From assembly GCF_000221225.1 (NCBI RefSeq), contig NW_006383034.1:248001-312000 (forward strand): a stretch of DNA of 64,000 nt. The letters are read 5' to 3'. Positions 11,333 to 25,010 of the stretch are shown here, piece by piece. The notes under the pieces were generated by a model. It was not told the origin of the DNA. It saw only the letters and a list, made by a program, of their open reading frames with translations, and made no database searches. Position 1 is the stretch's first letter. Each line of letters starts with the position of its first letter. The stretch is from Thermochaetoides thermophila DSM 1495. Lineage: Eukaryota > Ascomycota > Sordariomycetes > Sordariales > Chaetomiaceae. Made by a program: the position numbers and the translations under genes.

Positions 11333-14300
11333 TCACCTCTCCTCTGCTCCAGGCCCTCGCTTGTGTGGGCTGCTGGCTAGTTTTCACCCTCGGCAGTTTC
11401 TCTTGGATTTTTCTGGGAGGGCTGGATGGGCTGCCGGGTCTACAGTGAGCTAGACACATTTGCTTCTCTCTTTGGGTGTGGATAATACATGATAGCAGGC
11501 CTGTTCCGCTATGTCCTCTACCTTCTGCGCAGCTGTATCATTCAGATACAGCCGTTGATGAGTTGAGTAGTTGAAGTACCTTATCCATAATTAATTGATG
11601 CCACACCTATGACTGCAATACTCGGATCTGTCCGTGCCATCGAAGTCTTGAGCCTTTGTGATATTGTTGTCTGGTCCTTTCATCCAGCCTCCGTTCGGAT
11701 ATCAAGTTAAGTCTTCAGGCGGGAGATCCCTGTGTTGTACTTGGTGTCTCCGTTTCTCGGTCTACAGCCATACTTTTCGAGTCAACCTCTAGCCATAGCA
11801 AGGTTATGAGTCAAGAATGCGTACTAGCCAAAAGCAAGATGTTTGCGTCTACACTACGCTGTGAACTCTCACTCTGGATAACGATGTTATAGCCACTACG
11901 TTGAGGTTCTCAGCACCATGATTCCAGTTCGATGAGAATCACCAGATATGTTGAGCCGAAGTAAACAGATCTCTTTTCACTAATATCTTAGCAGAAACTG
12001 CTAAACAAGCTAACCAGCGACTTGGTTCAATCGTGAAGAGCTAAGGGACGGAGCTGATTCATATTGTAGGGTGAAATTATACCCAACGATGATGGCGCGT
12101 TAAGCTTTGGAACCGGTAAATGTTGAATTGTACAATAATTTGCTTTATTCCGGACGGACACACACATTCCATGCTAGTTGGTCCTTGAACTGTCTCTCAA
12201 TGGCGAATTCAAAACACCCAGGTGCTTTCTCAGATGGCGGAATGTCTCCTGCGTCCGTGACCATCTCCAGTCACGGTCAGCACTGTACCAGACGACAGGC
12301 TGTGTGGTCCAAGGCAGTCTGCTTGTTTCCTGATACTTTGCTTGAGGTGAACAGTTGACTTAGTACGTATTATAATCTCTTGAAAGTCATCTCCAGCCTT
12401 CTCATTAAATTGAATGGTCTTGAATCTTCTAGTTTAGCAACATGTGCTGTCTCACCGAGATCTTGAATGTTTGTAAAAACTTTGTGGTTACCTGGGTTAC
12501 GAAGCAAACCCCTTTTACTGTCGAATATCATTTTTTGTGGGAGAAATGGGGTCAAATTCTACACCAACCCTCTGCCATGTGTGCCATATGCAGCCATTGA
12601 AGGTCTCTTAACTACTCGGTGCGATTTGCACCTACCAGATCGATCTTATGCATTTATCTCCAGTCCCTATCCACCAAGAAGGGGTCCGGAATCGTTTCTC
12701 ACTTTCTGTGATTAACTTGGGAGAGTACCTAGACAACCAATTCTCTCTATTACTTTGACAAACGAAAATGAGGTCAAAGAGACTCTCATTATGAGGTTTT
12801 GGTCTGGGCATACTAAAGTGTTGATACTTCTTTTTATTGGCATCCGTATTCTGCTGATCTGCTTACCAAGCTATCGAGCTTTCTCCTTGCCACCAAATGT
12901 CATATCGAGCAATATCGATTGGTGACCCGTTAGGTGGAAGTTGGGGACAACCAATAAGGAATCAGACTTGATCATGGAAGTCTGGGATTCGGTGAGGGAT
13001 GGGATCTTGGTTACTACAGGAGCAACTCATGGCAACCCGAACATTTCCAAGTTTGAGGAAGTATCTGATTGCTGGACTGAACGCGATTTTTTTGTCCATC
13101 TGCATCCTGTCGGGGGCTTTCAAAAGAAGCCATGTAGATGCAAGCTGTATAGCTTGATTCTGGTCGGAACCCGCCTCGAGCTTTCCCGCGATTAGAACAC
13201 GTATTATTCGGACTCTTCCGGCGTTCAGGGGGCACACTTATGGGGTCTACCGCCCTAGCCACCCTATACTCCTACTCTACCACTCGATATGGCAGGTGTC
13301 AAAGACTGCCCCATAGGGCCATGGGGGCCATGACTTTTCCAAACCTTGATTTCCTGGCCGCCGAGATCTCCCGCAGGGACGACTCGACCTACCTTGGCTG
13401 TGCATCATACGTTCATGTGTTCACACCCAGCACTGCGCGGGCGCTGGCAACCAATCCAATCCGTCAGCTGAGTATCCGAGCAAGCCGATATTGGCAAGGC
13501 TGGCGGTGCGAGCCCGCGCCATGCCGAATGACACTTGCCAAAGCGCCCGGCTGTAGCGATGGGAGCATAGGTCCGTTCCGGCGAACGCCTATCGAACCAA
13601 CCCGGCTTTAGGTTCGAGTCGCATCTGGAAGAAAACCGACCGACAATCAGCCCAGGAAGTCTGAGTCTTATGTTCTTACAACTGTTTGCCAGAAAAATGT
13701 TACCAACTTAAGGAAGACTCCGTATCAGCCGCCGCCTTGCCAGAAGTCAGGCAACCCTTCATGATCGGAAAGTTTAGGTAGGGCTGAAGCAAGAGTGGAC
13801 GGACTACCTGTCGGCAGAAAAATCACAGAAACCCAAAATGTAACCATATGTGCCTATCCTAACAACAAACTCGTCTGCTCTGGCCCCCACCTCACGGGGT
13901 GGCGCTCTGCTGGAGACCGCACTTACGGGCTAAGAGGCCGCTCTTCATGCCTTGTTCGTCATCTGTGTCATTCGACGCGGAAACTATCGCGATGATACTC
14001 TATTTGGAGGAAGACTAGAGTCCTTCGCTCCCTAACTTCCTGACTTCAACCCACTTCCACCGCATCTCGATCGTTATGTCACAAGTTCCTTAAAGGTTGG
14101 AAGGTCTTTGGGATCCTTCTAATGGGCTGGATCACTGATCTGGGGACAATATTAGGCGCTGTTTGGTTACGGGGATTTGACGCGAAGAACTACCTAGACT
14201 AAAATATCAGCAACTCCATGCCCACCCAGGGCAGATCCTGGACCGTTGGGGGTAGATCAATCCATAACCCGCCTTTCAACTCGCCAACCAGCGACCTTAC

Positions 14301-16437
14301 GCTCGACTGCGTCATCTGCACCAAGCGGCGACATTCCGCGGCATTGTGGAGCCCCGAAACCTAAGCCTCAGGGATACGGAGCGCTAAGGATGTAAGTGCG
14401 TAGATGCTAGAAAGAAACCCACAGCAGACCGAACAAGAGGCGCCGACGGCCCCATTTCCCGCCTTCCACCAAACGATCAAAGCGGAGTACGTGTTTCGTC
14501 GAGTAAACTGCAGCGGCGACGCAATACGATGGAGTAAATGGATCTCTTCGCAGTCGCTTTAAGACGCTCACGGCTCTGCTTCGCCGCTTTCAGGCAGGCA
14601 AATATCCATCCATCCATCCATCCATCCATCCATCGCATCGCCAAGTTATTGAAGGCGTTCAGTTCTATATACTTGGGCACTTCGCAGGACAAAGTTAGGC
14701 TAAGAACCAGCTCACCGAGAGCCTGTTGCCCTTCACACACCATCTCCTTCTTCCTGGGCACCTTGACAGGCTCCATATAAAGGGACGTGAAAATTATTGT
14801 TCGGCACAGCTGCTTTTTTTCCCAGCTACCTGGGTTATTCCAATAATCGACATCCTTGATGCTTCTAGGTAGCAGATGGATACGCGCCCAAGCAAAGTAG
14901 TGGGATTTATGGAAGCGTAAACACATGTGGGGTCTCAACGTTCGAGGATCACCGGGAACCAGGAGTGCCCATGCGAACAATAAGGGCTTATGGATGGAGT
15001 CTCCGACCGTTTACCCATGATCCACGAGATGCAACCAACTCCCTGCTCTTCCACATCCTCGATCTTGCCCTCGGGCATGCCCCCTCTTGACAGTGTAAAT
15101 GCCCCAAGAATTGATCAAATCCCAGCCTGCCAAACACTGGGAACTGTTTTGGGGGCCCGAAACACCCAGTCCTTTGCCCAGCGAACGGTGCCGCTCCGAG
15201 TATACGTTTTAGGGGCAGACAAGGAAGCCTGATAATGTCAAAGCCTAAGAGATACGGGAGGAAACAGGGGATGAAAGAGGCGCTGCGTATGTTGGAACGC
15301 TCGATGCTCCGCCGGAGGAAACAAAGCGCAAGCCAACGGCATCCCCACAACAACAGCCTCGATCCTAGGGCGGCGTAGCAGATGCAACGGCCACAGGAAA
15401 AGCGAACTCAAAACGAAGGGGCATAACGTAGCAACAAGAGAACTCGCACGCCTCTTGGATCCGGAGCATTGTTCGGTCAATACAATGCTATCGTTACACA
15501 AAAATAACCACTAAAAGAGTGAGAACACAGCGTTTTGAGGGGAACGCTTTCGCTAAGCACCCCGGTTATGTGAGGACCTTGTGTCTCCTAGCAGGCGCAA
15601 GCCCCGGCGGTTGATGTGCTTTCCTCGAGAAACCAGTGGCTCGTCGGGGGAAGCTATTCGAGCCGGAACACCCGAGCACTCTAGTTTAGCGGACCAACAT
15701 GTGTTTTGTGTTGACGGAGCCCGCGCGATAGAGTTCCTATTAGAACAAAGCAAAAACAGAGTGATGTGTCAGACCTTAATCTTGCTCAAGCAGGTGGGTG
15801 TTGGCCTGTTGGTGTGCTCACTAACATGCGCCAAGACGGCAGGTGAGATGCAACGGCTGTAAGGGGAAAATAGGGGTTCATCATGGGGGAGGGGAAGTTT
15901 GGCGAATAATGCAAAGGTGAAGAAGAATTCGATACCGCACTTCAGACTTTTTTTATAAAGCATTGAAAAAGGGTCGTCAAGACGTCGTTTCGATTTCCGA
16001 GGTCTGCGTGAATAACCTATGTCTAAATCTTCAAACATCGTCTAGACCGGCTCATTTGGTCCTCCCGTCAGTCGTCGACCATGTCAACCACAAGAAGCCA
16101 AAAAAAACTGCAGTATATCCAAGCAAGAATGATAAATGCGGTTTCCGATTACGCCACAGAATCCCAAGGAAAAAGCATGTTGCCACCCGCCGTGTATCTC
16201 AAATTTCAAAACCAAACATCGTGCTAGATTCCCAGCCAGTGTATTCCTCATACCAACGACATGCAAGAAAAACTCCCAAGTACCTAGATGTGTAGTGTGG
16301 TCATGCCTAGGGAAATATGTATCGTGAACGTATTTAGATGCCTGCCGGCGGCATTATCATGAAGACAGTCGAACAGAAACAGTGCCTGTGAGGCGGGAAT
16401 CTTCGTTTTTCTTTATTGGGCGCATGAAACTGCCGCC
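11333..16437. other. Gene-poor spacer between tub2 and the bZIP gene
   Basis: About 5.1 kb. The first few hundred bases are the tub2 3' UTR and the last part is the bZIP 3' flank. Between them are only short open frames with no recognisable domain, plus an (ATCC)n microsatellite at 14604-14634. A B-box-like GGTTCGAGTC at 13611 is not part of a foldable tRNA. Confidence 0.6.
14604..14634 (+). repeat. (ATCC)n microsatellite
   Basis: Nearly eight perfect ATCC units in noncoding sequence. Confidence 0.95.
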
Positions 16438-17497
16438 TCACAGCTGTTGCTGGACCATGCCGGGCGAGCCCGGCATTGACAGAGGAGTTGTCGGGTAGTC
16501 GTAGCTTCCGGACTCCGAGCAGGCCGTTGAGTGGTCATAGGAATGCGAGAGAGGTGGGGTCTGTAACAATTCGAAGCAGGTCAGCAAGAGAAGTTCTCTC
16601 CCAGGAAGCTTGGTCGAAAGGAGGTAGAGGTGCTTACATGAGGCATCTGTTCATATGGCGAGGGATGACCGGCAGGACCCATATCAACACCAGGGATGTA
16701 ACTGGTGTAGCCCATGTAGGGGTAGCTCTCCTCGGCTGCCGTGGTAGCCGGATAGCTCGGATCCCGTTTGACAGCCTCGGTGTAGTGCGTCATTGGCGGC
16801 AGCACCATTGGGACCGGCGGCGGTGACAGGTAATCAGGATACGGCTCGGCTGGCTGGATGTGCCGGTATGCGGGGATGGCGCCATAGGAGGCAGACATCA
16901 TCATGTCCTCAGGGGGCGGCGGGTAAGTGGAATAAGTGAACATTGGTGGGCTGTGCGACCTGTCCCGTTGGTCGTAGGAAGTCGGCTGGAAGAGATATTC
17001 CTCCTCAGGACGGATAGGTGGCGTGTAGGGTGCGGGGACCGCTGCCTTCACAGGAGCAAGCAATGTTCTCGTCTTGCTTGCCTGGGTACGCTTCTTCGCT
17101 GGGGAACTCGTTTTGTCATTGCCCGATGCAGATGAAGCTCCGTCCGACGTGCCCGCCCGCCTCTCGAGGTCTTCAAGACGCTTTTTAAGCTTCTTGCCTA
17201 TCACGAGGTGAGAAGTCAGCTTCCCGTCCGCCGACTCTGTCATTAACTCCCATCGCCTTTTTGCCCCTTCTCTTTTCTACGGGGTTGCTACGTACGGTAG
17301 TTGCGCTGGGCAATGCGATTCTGTATCCTCCTGCGCTCAGCCAAGTCGGAGATCTTGGTCCAATCCTCGTCAGGACCAGCAGAGCTGCTGAAGGCACTGC
17401 TAGTGGGCGGGTACTGCTTGGTGGGAGGGGGAGGAGGGGGAGGGTGAGCTGGTTGCGCCGTGTAGGCGAATGGGTGTGGTTGAGCCATCGTGTACAT
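16438..17497 (-). CDS. bZIP transcription factor
   Basis: Putative nuclear DNA-binding regulator. Three exons on the minus strand (17497-17296, 17197-16638, 16560-16438) give 294 residues. A Pro-rich N terminus (PPPPPPP) precedes the basic region ERRRIQNRIAQRNYRKKLKK, which is of AP-1-like type (NxxAQxxxR). The basic region is split by a 98-nt intron inside the Arg codon of NYR. The following leucine zipper is very short (LKKRLEDLERR). The rest is a Pro/Tyr-rich, probably disordered activation-type region. The start is set at the ATG at 17497; an in-frame ATG at 17488 is equally possible. Upstream codons in the frame have no ATG. The target genes cannot be told from sequence. The splice sites GTACGT...TAG and GTAAGC...CAG keep the frame. 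Confidence 0.85.
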
Positions 17498-20400
17498 GTT
17501 AACTGTTCTTGGGAGAAGGGGAGCGAAGCAGCCGGTTGCCGAGGACGTGGTGTTCTGAGAAGACAAAAGGTTTGAATAAGCTGAAATTAGAGAGATTTAA
17601 GCAAGAGTTGGTGAACCTGTGATCACCAAGGTCACTGGTGAAAGTGATGAGGCTGATGATAGTGGACAGATCCTAGGCCGCTTTGGGGTGCTCGAGGATT
17701 ATATATCTCTATCCTCAGCCGTGCGCCCGCGCTCCAGGACACCCTCGGGGCTGGAAACGACTCGCTGCCACCACGACATGATGGGCGTGTATGTAATCTC
17801 GGTCACGTACCAGAGCATGACCTAGCGCCCCAGCACCAGCCGCTGCGAGGATTACTCGCTGCGTACACACCCTCTGGTGCAACGCGCCGTGTCCGCTGCC
17901 CAGCTCAGGGTACCTCCTGATCCGCACTCACCTATCCTGCAGCCTGATCCATGGCCGAAGTATCCGCCAAATGCAGGGACTGCCCGTTCTGTCATTGACT
18001 GGGAGTCGGCAACTTGTGCCAAGAGGATGCAAGAGGAGGGCTACAAGGTGGCAGCAGGGTACGTGGATACATCCAATCTGTGTTACCAGAGATGCATCAT
18101 GGTGGAGGGCTGAGGTTAATGGCTGCATACGCAGTTGCGCAGTCCTCGGTACTTCGCACCTCTGCCCTTCAAACCCCGCTGCGCCTCCCGCAAGACCAGA
18201 CGCCGACGCCGAATGCCAACAATACCTAACTGGGCGCTGGGCCTTCCAGGTTTCCGGTTCTGGGATGTTGCGCGACGCCAGCAACACGCATGGTAGAGCA
18301 GACGAGGGGCAAGTAGATAGTCCGGCTGGACTCCCAACTGCATCTGCGGTGCCGCGCTGTTATCGGGGCATCGACCGTCCACGACGGCCCTGAAACTGGC
18401 CCGGGACCCTGCTAGGGGGATCAGTGCCGTAGCCGTTGGTCCCAAGTTTCTTCGACCTGATGCTCCAGAGGGACCCGCTTGAAACTTCACGGCCAGGGAA
18501 CCAGGAATTGAGCACAGAGGTGACATACATGGTACGCACATCCGCACCGCCGAATCCAGGCAAAACCATAATAACTAGACAAAATTTCCCGGCAGGTGTG
18601 GGTGCATTCTGGGAATCGCGACAGGCGCGTGGCCCACTTTACGAGCTGCTCGATTGGAGGACGAAGCGAAGCTCGGGGGGTTGAAAGTGGTGGTGGAAAC
18701 GGAGCACAAGAGAGATGTGGGAGCTGATGTCGGCGACTGGGCAGTCCCGGACTTCGTTGGAGGGTAAAATTAGCCCAAACTGTACATTTTGCCCACTTAC
18801 GCTTGCAGGGGGCTGTGCCCTCCCCACCCAGCGGTGTGCTTCTGTATGACACAATTGGCGGACACCTCACAGGAAGTCCGGAGATTTTCCGGGTCACAGC
18901 TTCTGATCGGACAGTAGCTACAATTACCCAACAGTTTTTATTCACGATCGTTTTTGCGCTGGACGGATCAATTGGGGTCTGTGATGGCCCTGCTCGCCTG
19001 CTGTGCTGTCTCTTTCGAGCATTGGCTGGCAGTCTTGAAGTTACAGCCGTTGCACTGGTTAGGGCCGCTAGCTTCGGGCAGGATTTTGATTTGAGCGTAG
19101 TCAATTATCGAAATCGTCAAAATGCAAAAAAGGCCCCCCAATTGCTGTCAATCCTTGAAGTATTATCTCTCCGGCATCTGTTTTGTCCAAGTAACTCATC
19201 CCACAAAATAAAGTGAATCTCGCTGCTCTGCAATAGAGCTAAACTTGGCAACATCATATGGGAATATCATGATCTTATTCTGGCTGCGTCGGGCGTTGTT
19301 TCGACAACGCCATCAAATGAGCTCGCCTGTCGTATTTCCTGCATCCACAAATCTGGCAATCTGCGGCAAAGACCTTTGTCCTAGTTTCGAGAACCAGCAG
19401 AGGGAGGGTACCCAATCATTGGCTTCGGTGAAGTACAACAGTGTGCTGACTTGGGTTGGTGCACAGTTCTTGATAAGGTCTGTGCGGCCATGATGATGAG
19501 CCAGCTCGCAGTGTTAGGTTCGTCAAGTTGCACATCACAAACAGAATCCAACCACCTACCCAAGCTGCTATAGTTCTTCGCCAACGCCTCATTTCCTGAT
19601 GGGCTCCGTCGGTCAATGAAGCGAATGAGGTGGAAGAGGTGACCGGAAACACCTTCTGAATGCCTTATTTGCCCATCTTCGATTGATCTGGTTAGAAAAG
19701 TTTGTTGACATTGTTGCCATTCATATCACGTGGTCTGGACCGTTTTCCAGGGTCTTGTCTTTACATAAGGCTGGATGCCAGAAATAGCTCGATGACAAAG
19801 CAGAGGGCGTGCTTCCATTGGTCCAAACCCTTGCCCATGAATTAAGGTTGTTTTGTTTTTTCTGTTGGCTCGGCATTGTATGTGGGGCCCGGTCGATCTG
19901 ACTAGCCAGTCCCCACGAGGAGAATTTCGCTGCCTGAAGCCAGGGGAGCTTGTGGGGATCCACTCCCCTAACACCTCCACACCGCAACCCTCTCCGCAAC
20001 CCTCACCCCCGCCATCAACCATCCCTCGCAACATCCGAGTCCAGGCCTCGATTTGGCACCCGACGTGGGCAGTGGCCGCATTTGAGCTTGGATGAGTACC
20101 GTAGTGTGCTTTGTTCTGTACGCTACACACGCCGAATTCACCATCGTGCATTCGAGCGACCCTCATTTCGCTGGGCACTCCCTCACATCAACGGCCACGT
20201 CTACAATATCTTTTCCGGTCGCCTCTCGGCGGCTTATTGATCGCATTGAATCCTTTCAGCGAGGTCTGTTCATCTGTCCATGTGATATAGATCATATCTT
20301 GTCTTCGGAGTTAACCGGTAACAGCCGCTGTAACGTCGAGAGCTTCGAGGTACGGCTTCTGGGTCAGATATTCTTCAGATCAACGGCGGCTCCACCCGTC

Positions 20401-23400
20401 ATCAAGCTCTATTAGTTAGGGTCCGCTGAGTTCAGAGAGAGGGGAACGCTTTGCCCAATCACATGTTATTCTTCGTACAATCACCACTTTCTCTTATTGG
20501 CGCGGACCCCGTGGCCATGATCTAGTCCACTAAGCGCTCCGGCTTTCAGCCATGCAGTGGCGATGGCCGCCTGTTATGTCAATAAACAGGCCATCGTTTT
20601 ACGGCTCCCGGGTTCATGGGATATGGATGTAGCAGCCGCCAACCGGATCTACGCACCGAACGAATGACTCTATAGCGCAGCGACTGTTTAGGCAACGACA
20701 ATTGCTGTTTCTTTGATTAGTACTGATTGTCTCTGTATAGCATAACGTCTCAAATCTCGAGCCGCAAACAGCATTCAGCGAAATTCCCTGAACTAGCAGG
20801 TTACCGTTCTATTACCTAAGTTCTCGTCTCCTGAGACTCGAAACTCAACATTTACATCCGCTGGCTATATGAAGGAATCAGATCAGATCCTTTCATATAT
20901 CACCCTATAAAAGACATCAAGACGCTCTGCAGTCAAGACAGCCACCACCAGGAGATGGTTTGGCGTTCAAGCCACTCGGATTTACATGCTTCCTGAGATC
21001 GGTCATACGGACCTCCGCAGCTGACAACTCAGTCTTGACTGGCCAGAATCGCCGGTTCGCAGACGAGTATTGTGTATCTGAAAGAGGGCGCCGGCGGCTT
21101 GGGACCTAGAGTCTCGCTCATGCAGGCTCACTGCCACGCAGCCGGTGGCTTGGTCTTGTACGTCTGCACCATAAAGCACGCGGACACCACGCCCGCAGGA
21201 GTACCGTCCAGAAACTAGCGCCGCCAAGATTATAGTTCCCGGTGGCTCGGAACGGGTTCTAGCAGGACTATCTTGGTTGTCAGAGTATCTGCTGTGCGAG
21301 AAGTAGCCAGGCATGTGTGGGCAGCCCACCCTCCTGTGTTGCGTTTAAGGTGCTGACAGTACAACGTTCTGCCAGATCCCCAGCCCCCCATTCGACTCTA
21401 TGTATGTACACACATGCACAGCTTATGACAATCGAGTCTGATAGGTTGATCTTCCGGCCTGGGTCCAGCAGCCCCCGCATGAAACCAGCTCGCTCCTTTG
21501 TTATGTCCCAGGACATTTTTTTTGAACGGTCATAACCACTAAATATAAAGGAGAAGAGGGGGGCGGAAGGAAACTGATGGTATGAAGCAAAGCACAAGAA
21601 GAGCAATGCCGCGCTAGGCAGCCAAACGAACCGAAAATTGCACGAATATAATTGTCCTTCGAAGCTAGACATCAAGACTGCAACAGGTGAGGCATTCGTT
21701 CTCAACAGCCAGATCTTGTTGATTATGTCAGAAGGTTAATCGGGCCATACCCGTGTCAAGCCCACCTGTTGGGTACCGCACTGGCAGCATGCATTCTGCC
21801 AATGTCAGGGACATGGACAGTAAAGTACTCTGCATGCATTGTGCGCCCCATGGAGTGGGAGCAACGCTTCCAAGTCAGGCTTATCCAACCCGTTTTGGCT
21901 ACTTACTAATTTATCGAGATGCAAAGAGGCAGGCAAGCGCCTTCCTACTTCCGGATACAAATATCGCGGGAATGGTACAGAATGTAATGACTCCAAAACA
22001 AGATTGCACGTGCAGCAGTGCTTCAGATTAATAGACCCTCTGCTGATAGATGTTAAAGATGGAAGATTCAGGGGCTACCTAGACACTCGCCCCCCTTTGT
22101 TTGCAGAAGCGTGGAGTCAGTTGTCAGTAAACGATAAAGCTTTCCAGCAAATCGTCTGCTTTTCTGCCATTTCCAGGAGCTTTCTGATGTCACTGTCGTT
22201 TTCAACTTTCGAAAGTTGTGTACTAACTGGGCAAACTTGCCTTTTTGATATTGACTTGAACCCCTTGCCGTGGTGTGGCCTTGAGCCTCAGCTGTGGAGC
22301 GAAGCATCTCCCGCGCGATCCCGTGTTTCAGGGGGCCGATGATGTAGTCCAAGCAACTACAGTGCCACCACGTGCTGTGTTCCAGATTTCTCCAGCTCTT
22401 CAATCAGAGAAGCTCCAACTAGCTCGATGATTGGTTCCAAAGTCCTGTCGGTTATTCCGTACTGATGGCCTCACAGTGCACCATCAGGCTAGTTCTTAAG
22501 CTCTGTTTCGTTCCCTCGTACTTGCTGTGCTCCCTCCGTACAGCACACAAGTCTAATGCTACCTACATTTTGTTCCATTGAGGCCACAACATTAAGAAAC
22601 GGGCCGTTTCAATGACTTTTATTGTTTCTGAATTTTCGAGTCTTCGGAGGGAGCTTGCTCAGGGTACGAAAGTTAAAGTCCCGTATCCTCATCCACCAAC
22701 AATTAAGGTGGAGTGCTGGTTCCTTGTTCGGCTCTCCGCCAAAATTTACGTCTCGGCGCTGCATGCATGGCTCCTCTCACAGAAACTACACGCCCTCTCT
22801 CACAGCCCCGCGGTACAGTTTAGTAGTGTGTGAATAACAGAGGGTAACAAATTGGTAATCCACCCAGTGTTGTAGTGTTGCGTTAGGCACCGTTATTTCT
22901 TCCATGTGCTACCACTCATCAATCGGCAGATGTAGCACGGCGCCACCATTCTAGAGAAGCTTCTCAGTAAGCACCTGCAGGACACCACCATCATGGCGGT
23001 GGCGGTGGCACCCGTTGATCTTCAAGTACCTAAGAATGAGGCTCGCAAGACCTGGAATATGGGGAAATAACAGGCTAAACAGGAAAGAAAACATCAAGGT
23101 GCAAGTAGTTATTCCCTTTCCAAGCGGCTTACTGACTGACCACACTTGGTAACGACTCGGGACCGAAAGGACTCGGCTAGACCTTAGGCTGTCATCGCGT
23201 GGACGGAACAAGGTACCGAATAAACGGGACCAAGCATCATCTAGATCTATTGAATTCATCATACGGATCTGAGTACTAGTATGGTCTCAAAAAAAAAACC
23301 TTCCGTGCAAGGATTTAAATTTTAGAAACAAGCATCTACGACGCGGGCAGCCGTCGTCCCAGCGCCTTGATGCTGAATCGGCAAGTACCCGTGTTCAACT

Positions 23401-24479
23401 GTCCACAGACTTAGGCACCCAGATAAACCATCAATATCTGCGACTCCAGCGATCACATCCACAATGAAAAGCGTATTCTGGATTGGCATGACAATGATCC
23501 GAGGACTGTAATCACACCTTCCTTTTTTTTTTCCCACCGAATGGCAAGCTGGTAACTTGTCCAGTTTAACCTGGTCGGTAGTGAAAGCTTAGGCATCCGG
23601 CCACATATTGGGGTGCTCTCATTTCCGTCCAGCTGGAAAGTTATGAGCCAATATCAGGTAGGACAAGCCCTCACCATGTGCCCATAAATGCCGGAGGACG
23701 AGCGGAGAGAAACGGAGCGAGCATTCCCTTCACCTCATGAAAAGTCCGCAAGAACGCGTTTTACATGTAAAAATAACAGCTCACGACATAGCTTCAACCG
23801 GCCAACGGACATTCCGATACAAAATATCCGTTCAAGTTTCAAAAAGGATTGTCTTGCTGGCAACCATTCCGGACTTTCACCACTTGAATCCAACCAGAAG
23901 CTCAGGATGTCTCCTTTGCTGCGGCTCGGCCAGCTGCGGGCGGTCGCGAAGAGGGCAAAATGACCGTTTTGGGATAAGCCCCGCCAAGCTCAAAGCACTG
24001 GCACCACGGCAGGGGTGCAGACAAGGGGTCCGGGAGAAGCCGCGGAGAAACGGTAACCAAACCGTTCGTCCCGTAACTTCTCATGTCCTTAAGCTTCAAC
24101 CAAACCTGCACACTAAGGCATGGCTTAAAACGCAGGGTAACGACAGTAGCGTCTCATGGACTAACTAATCGCAAGTAATGTTCTCGATCTGCAAAGAGAA
24201 TAATGCTGTGCAAATCGATATGGATCATTTGGACATGTTAACATGTTCCCCCTTTCTCTAGGATTGTGTGAGCTGCCCCTGCAGCCCAAAAGCCGATCAT
24301 TTCTCCACTCCCCACCCAAATTATCAGAAACGATAGATCGATGTATCAGGTACATAGCCCATACTCAAACGCGAAGCTCTATCTATATGATACACCTCAT
24401 AGAGATTGCGCTCTCAGAATGCCAGACGTCATAGATGAACTAGGCGTAACACAACGAATTTTATAAACATCCAGTCCTA

Positions 24480-25010
24480 CGACGTAGTCATTTTCTGGAA
24501 AGAATTGTTTGGACAAATCGGTGCAGTGTACCAAAGCAACCCTCGTAGGGCTGAGTGCCCGCTGCGCTTCTCATGCCGCGAAGCATCAAAAAATGCTTCT
24601 TTGTCATCTTACCACCACAGGCATTGACATTCTGCATATGACGAACAGCCTCGATTACAATGTTGTAGGCCTCTTGGGAAGCTAGGTAAGTGGTGTATTA
24701 TTGACTGAATATCAGCCAGGACAACAGGCGTAGCCTTTTGAGGCTTTAATTTTCAATACCTGACAAAGCAGTCAGGTTAAGATATCAGACTGGGCAACAA
24801 CACTGCCGCGGTCCAGGAGCATTGAGAGCAAGTCGGTTTCAAGAATTACCGACCTGAACGACCATATTTCAAGCTGTCACAACTCATCTGGCTTGAGGCG
24901 GTCGACAACTGGAAGAATCCACGAGATCTCTTTTGGTAAAGACAGCCGCAGCCGACCGGCTCCAGATATCACAAGTACTATACCAAACTCCAGGCAGCAG
25001 TAACCAATAA
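24480..25010 (-). other. Possible decayed coding fragments, unrecognised
   Basis: Reading the minus strand, two stretches look protein-like. One at about 24980-24775 contains SLPKEISWILPVVDRLKPDE, then one TGA stop, then about 34 more open codons in the same frame. A second, about 24690-24490, ends at a stop. They are interrupted, have no shared frame, and match no family I know. Open stretches of 50-60 codons are expected by chance, so this is only a hint of a relict gene. Confidence 0.15.

Noticed and set aside
13550..13640. tRNA-like B box (GGTTCGAGTC)
   Set aside because: The flanking bases do not pair into a T-arm or acceptor stem, and no A box is found at the right distance.
14477..14980. 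Minus-strand open frame of 167 codons
   Set aside because: It includes the (ATCC)n repeat translated as a Trp/Met/Asp/Gly run and has no recognisable domain.
21839..22342. Plus-strand open frame of 167 codons
   Set aside because: A frame of this length is near what chance gives in an 11 kb spacer. No domain, no intron support and mixed codon use.
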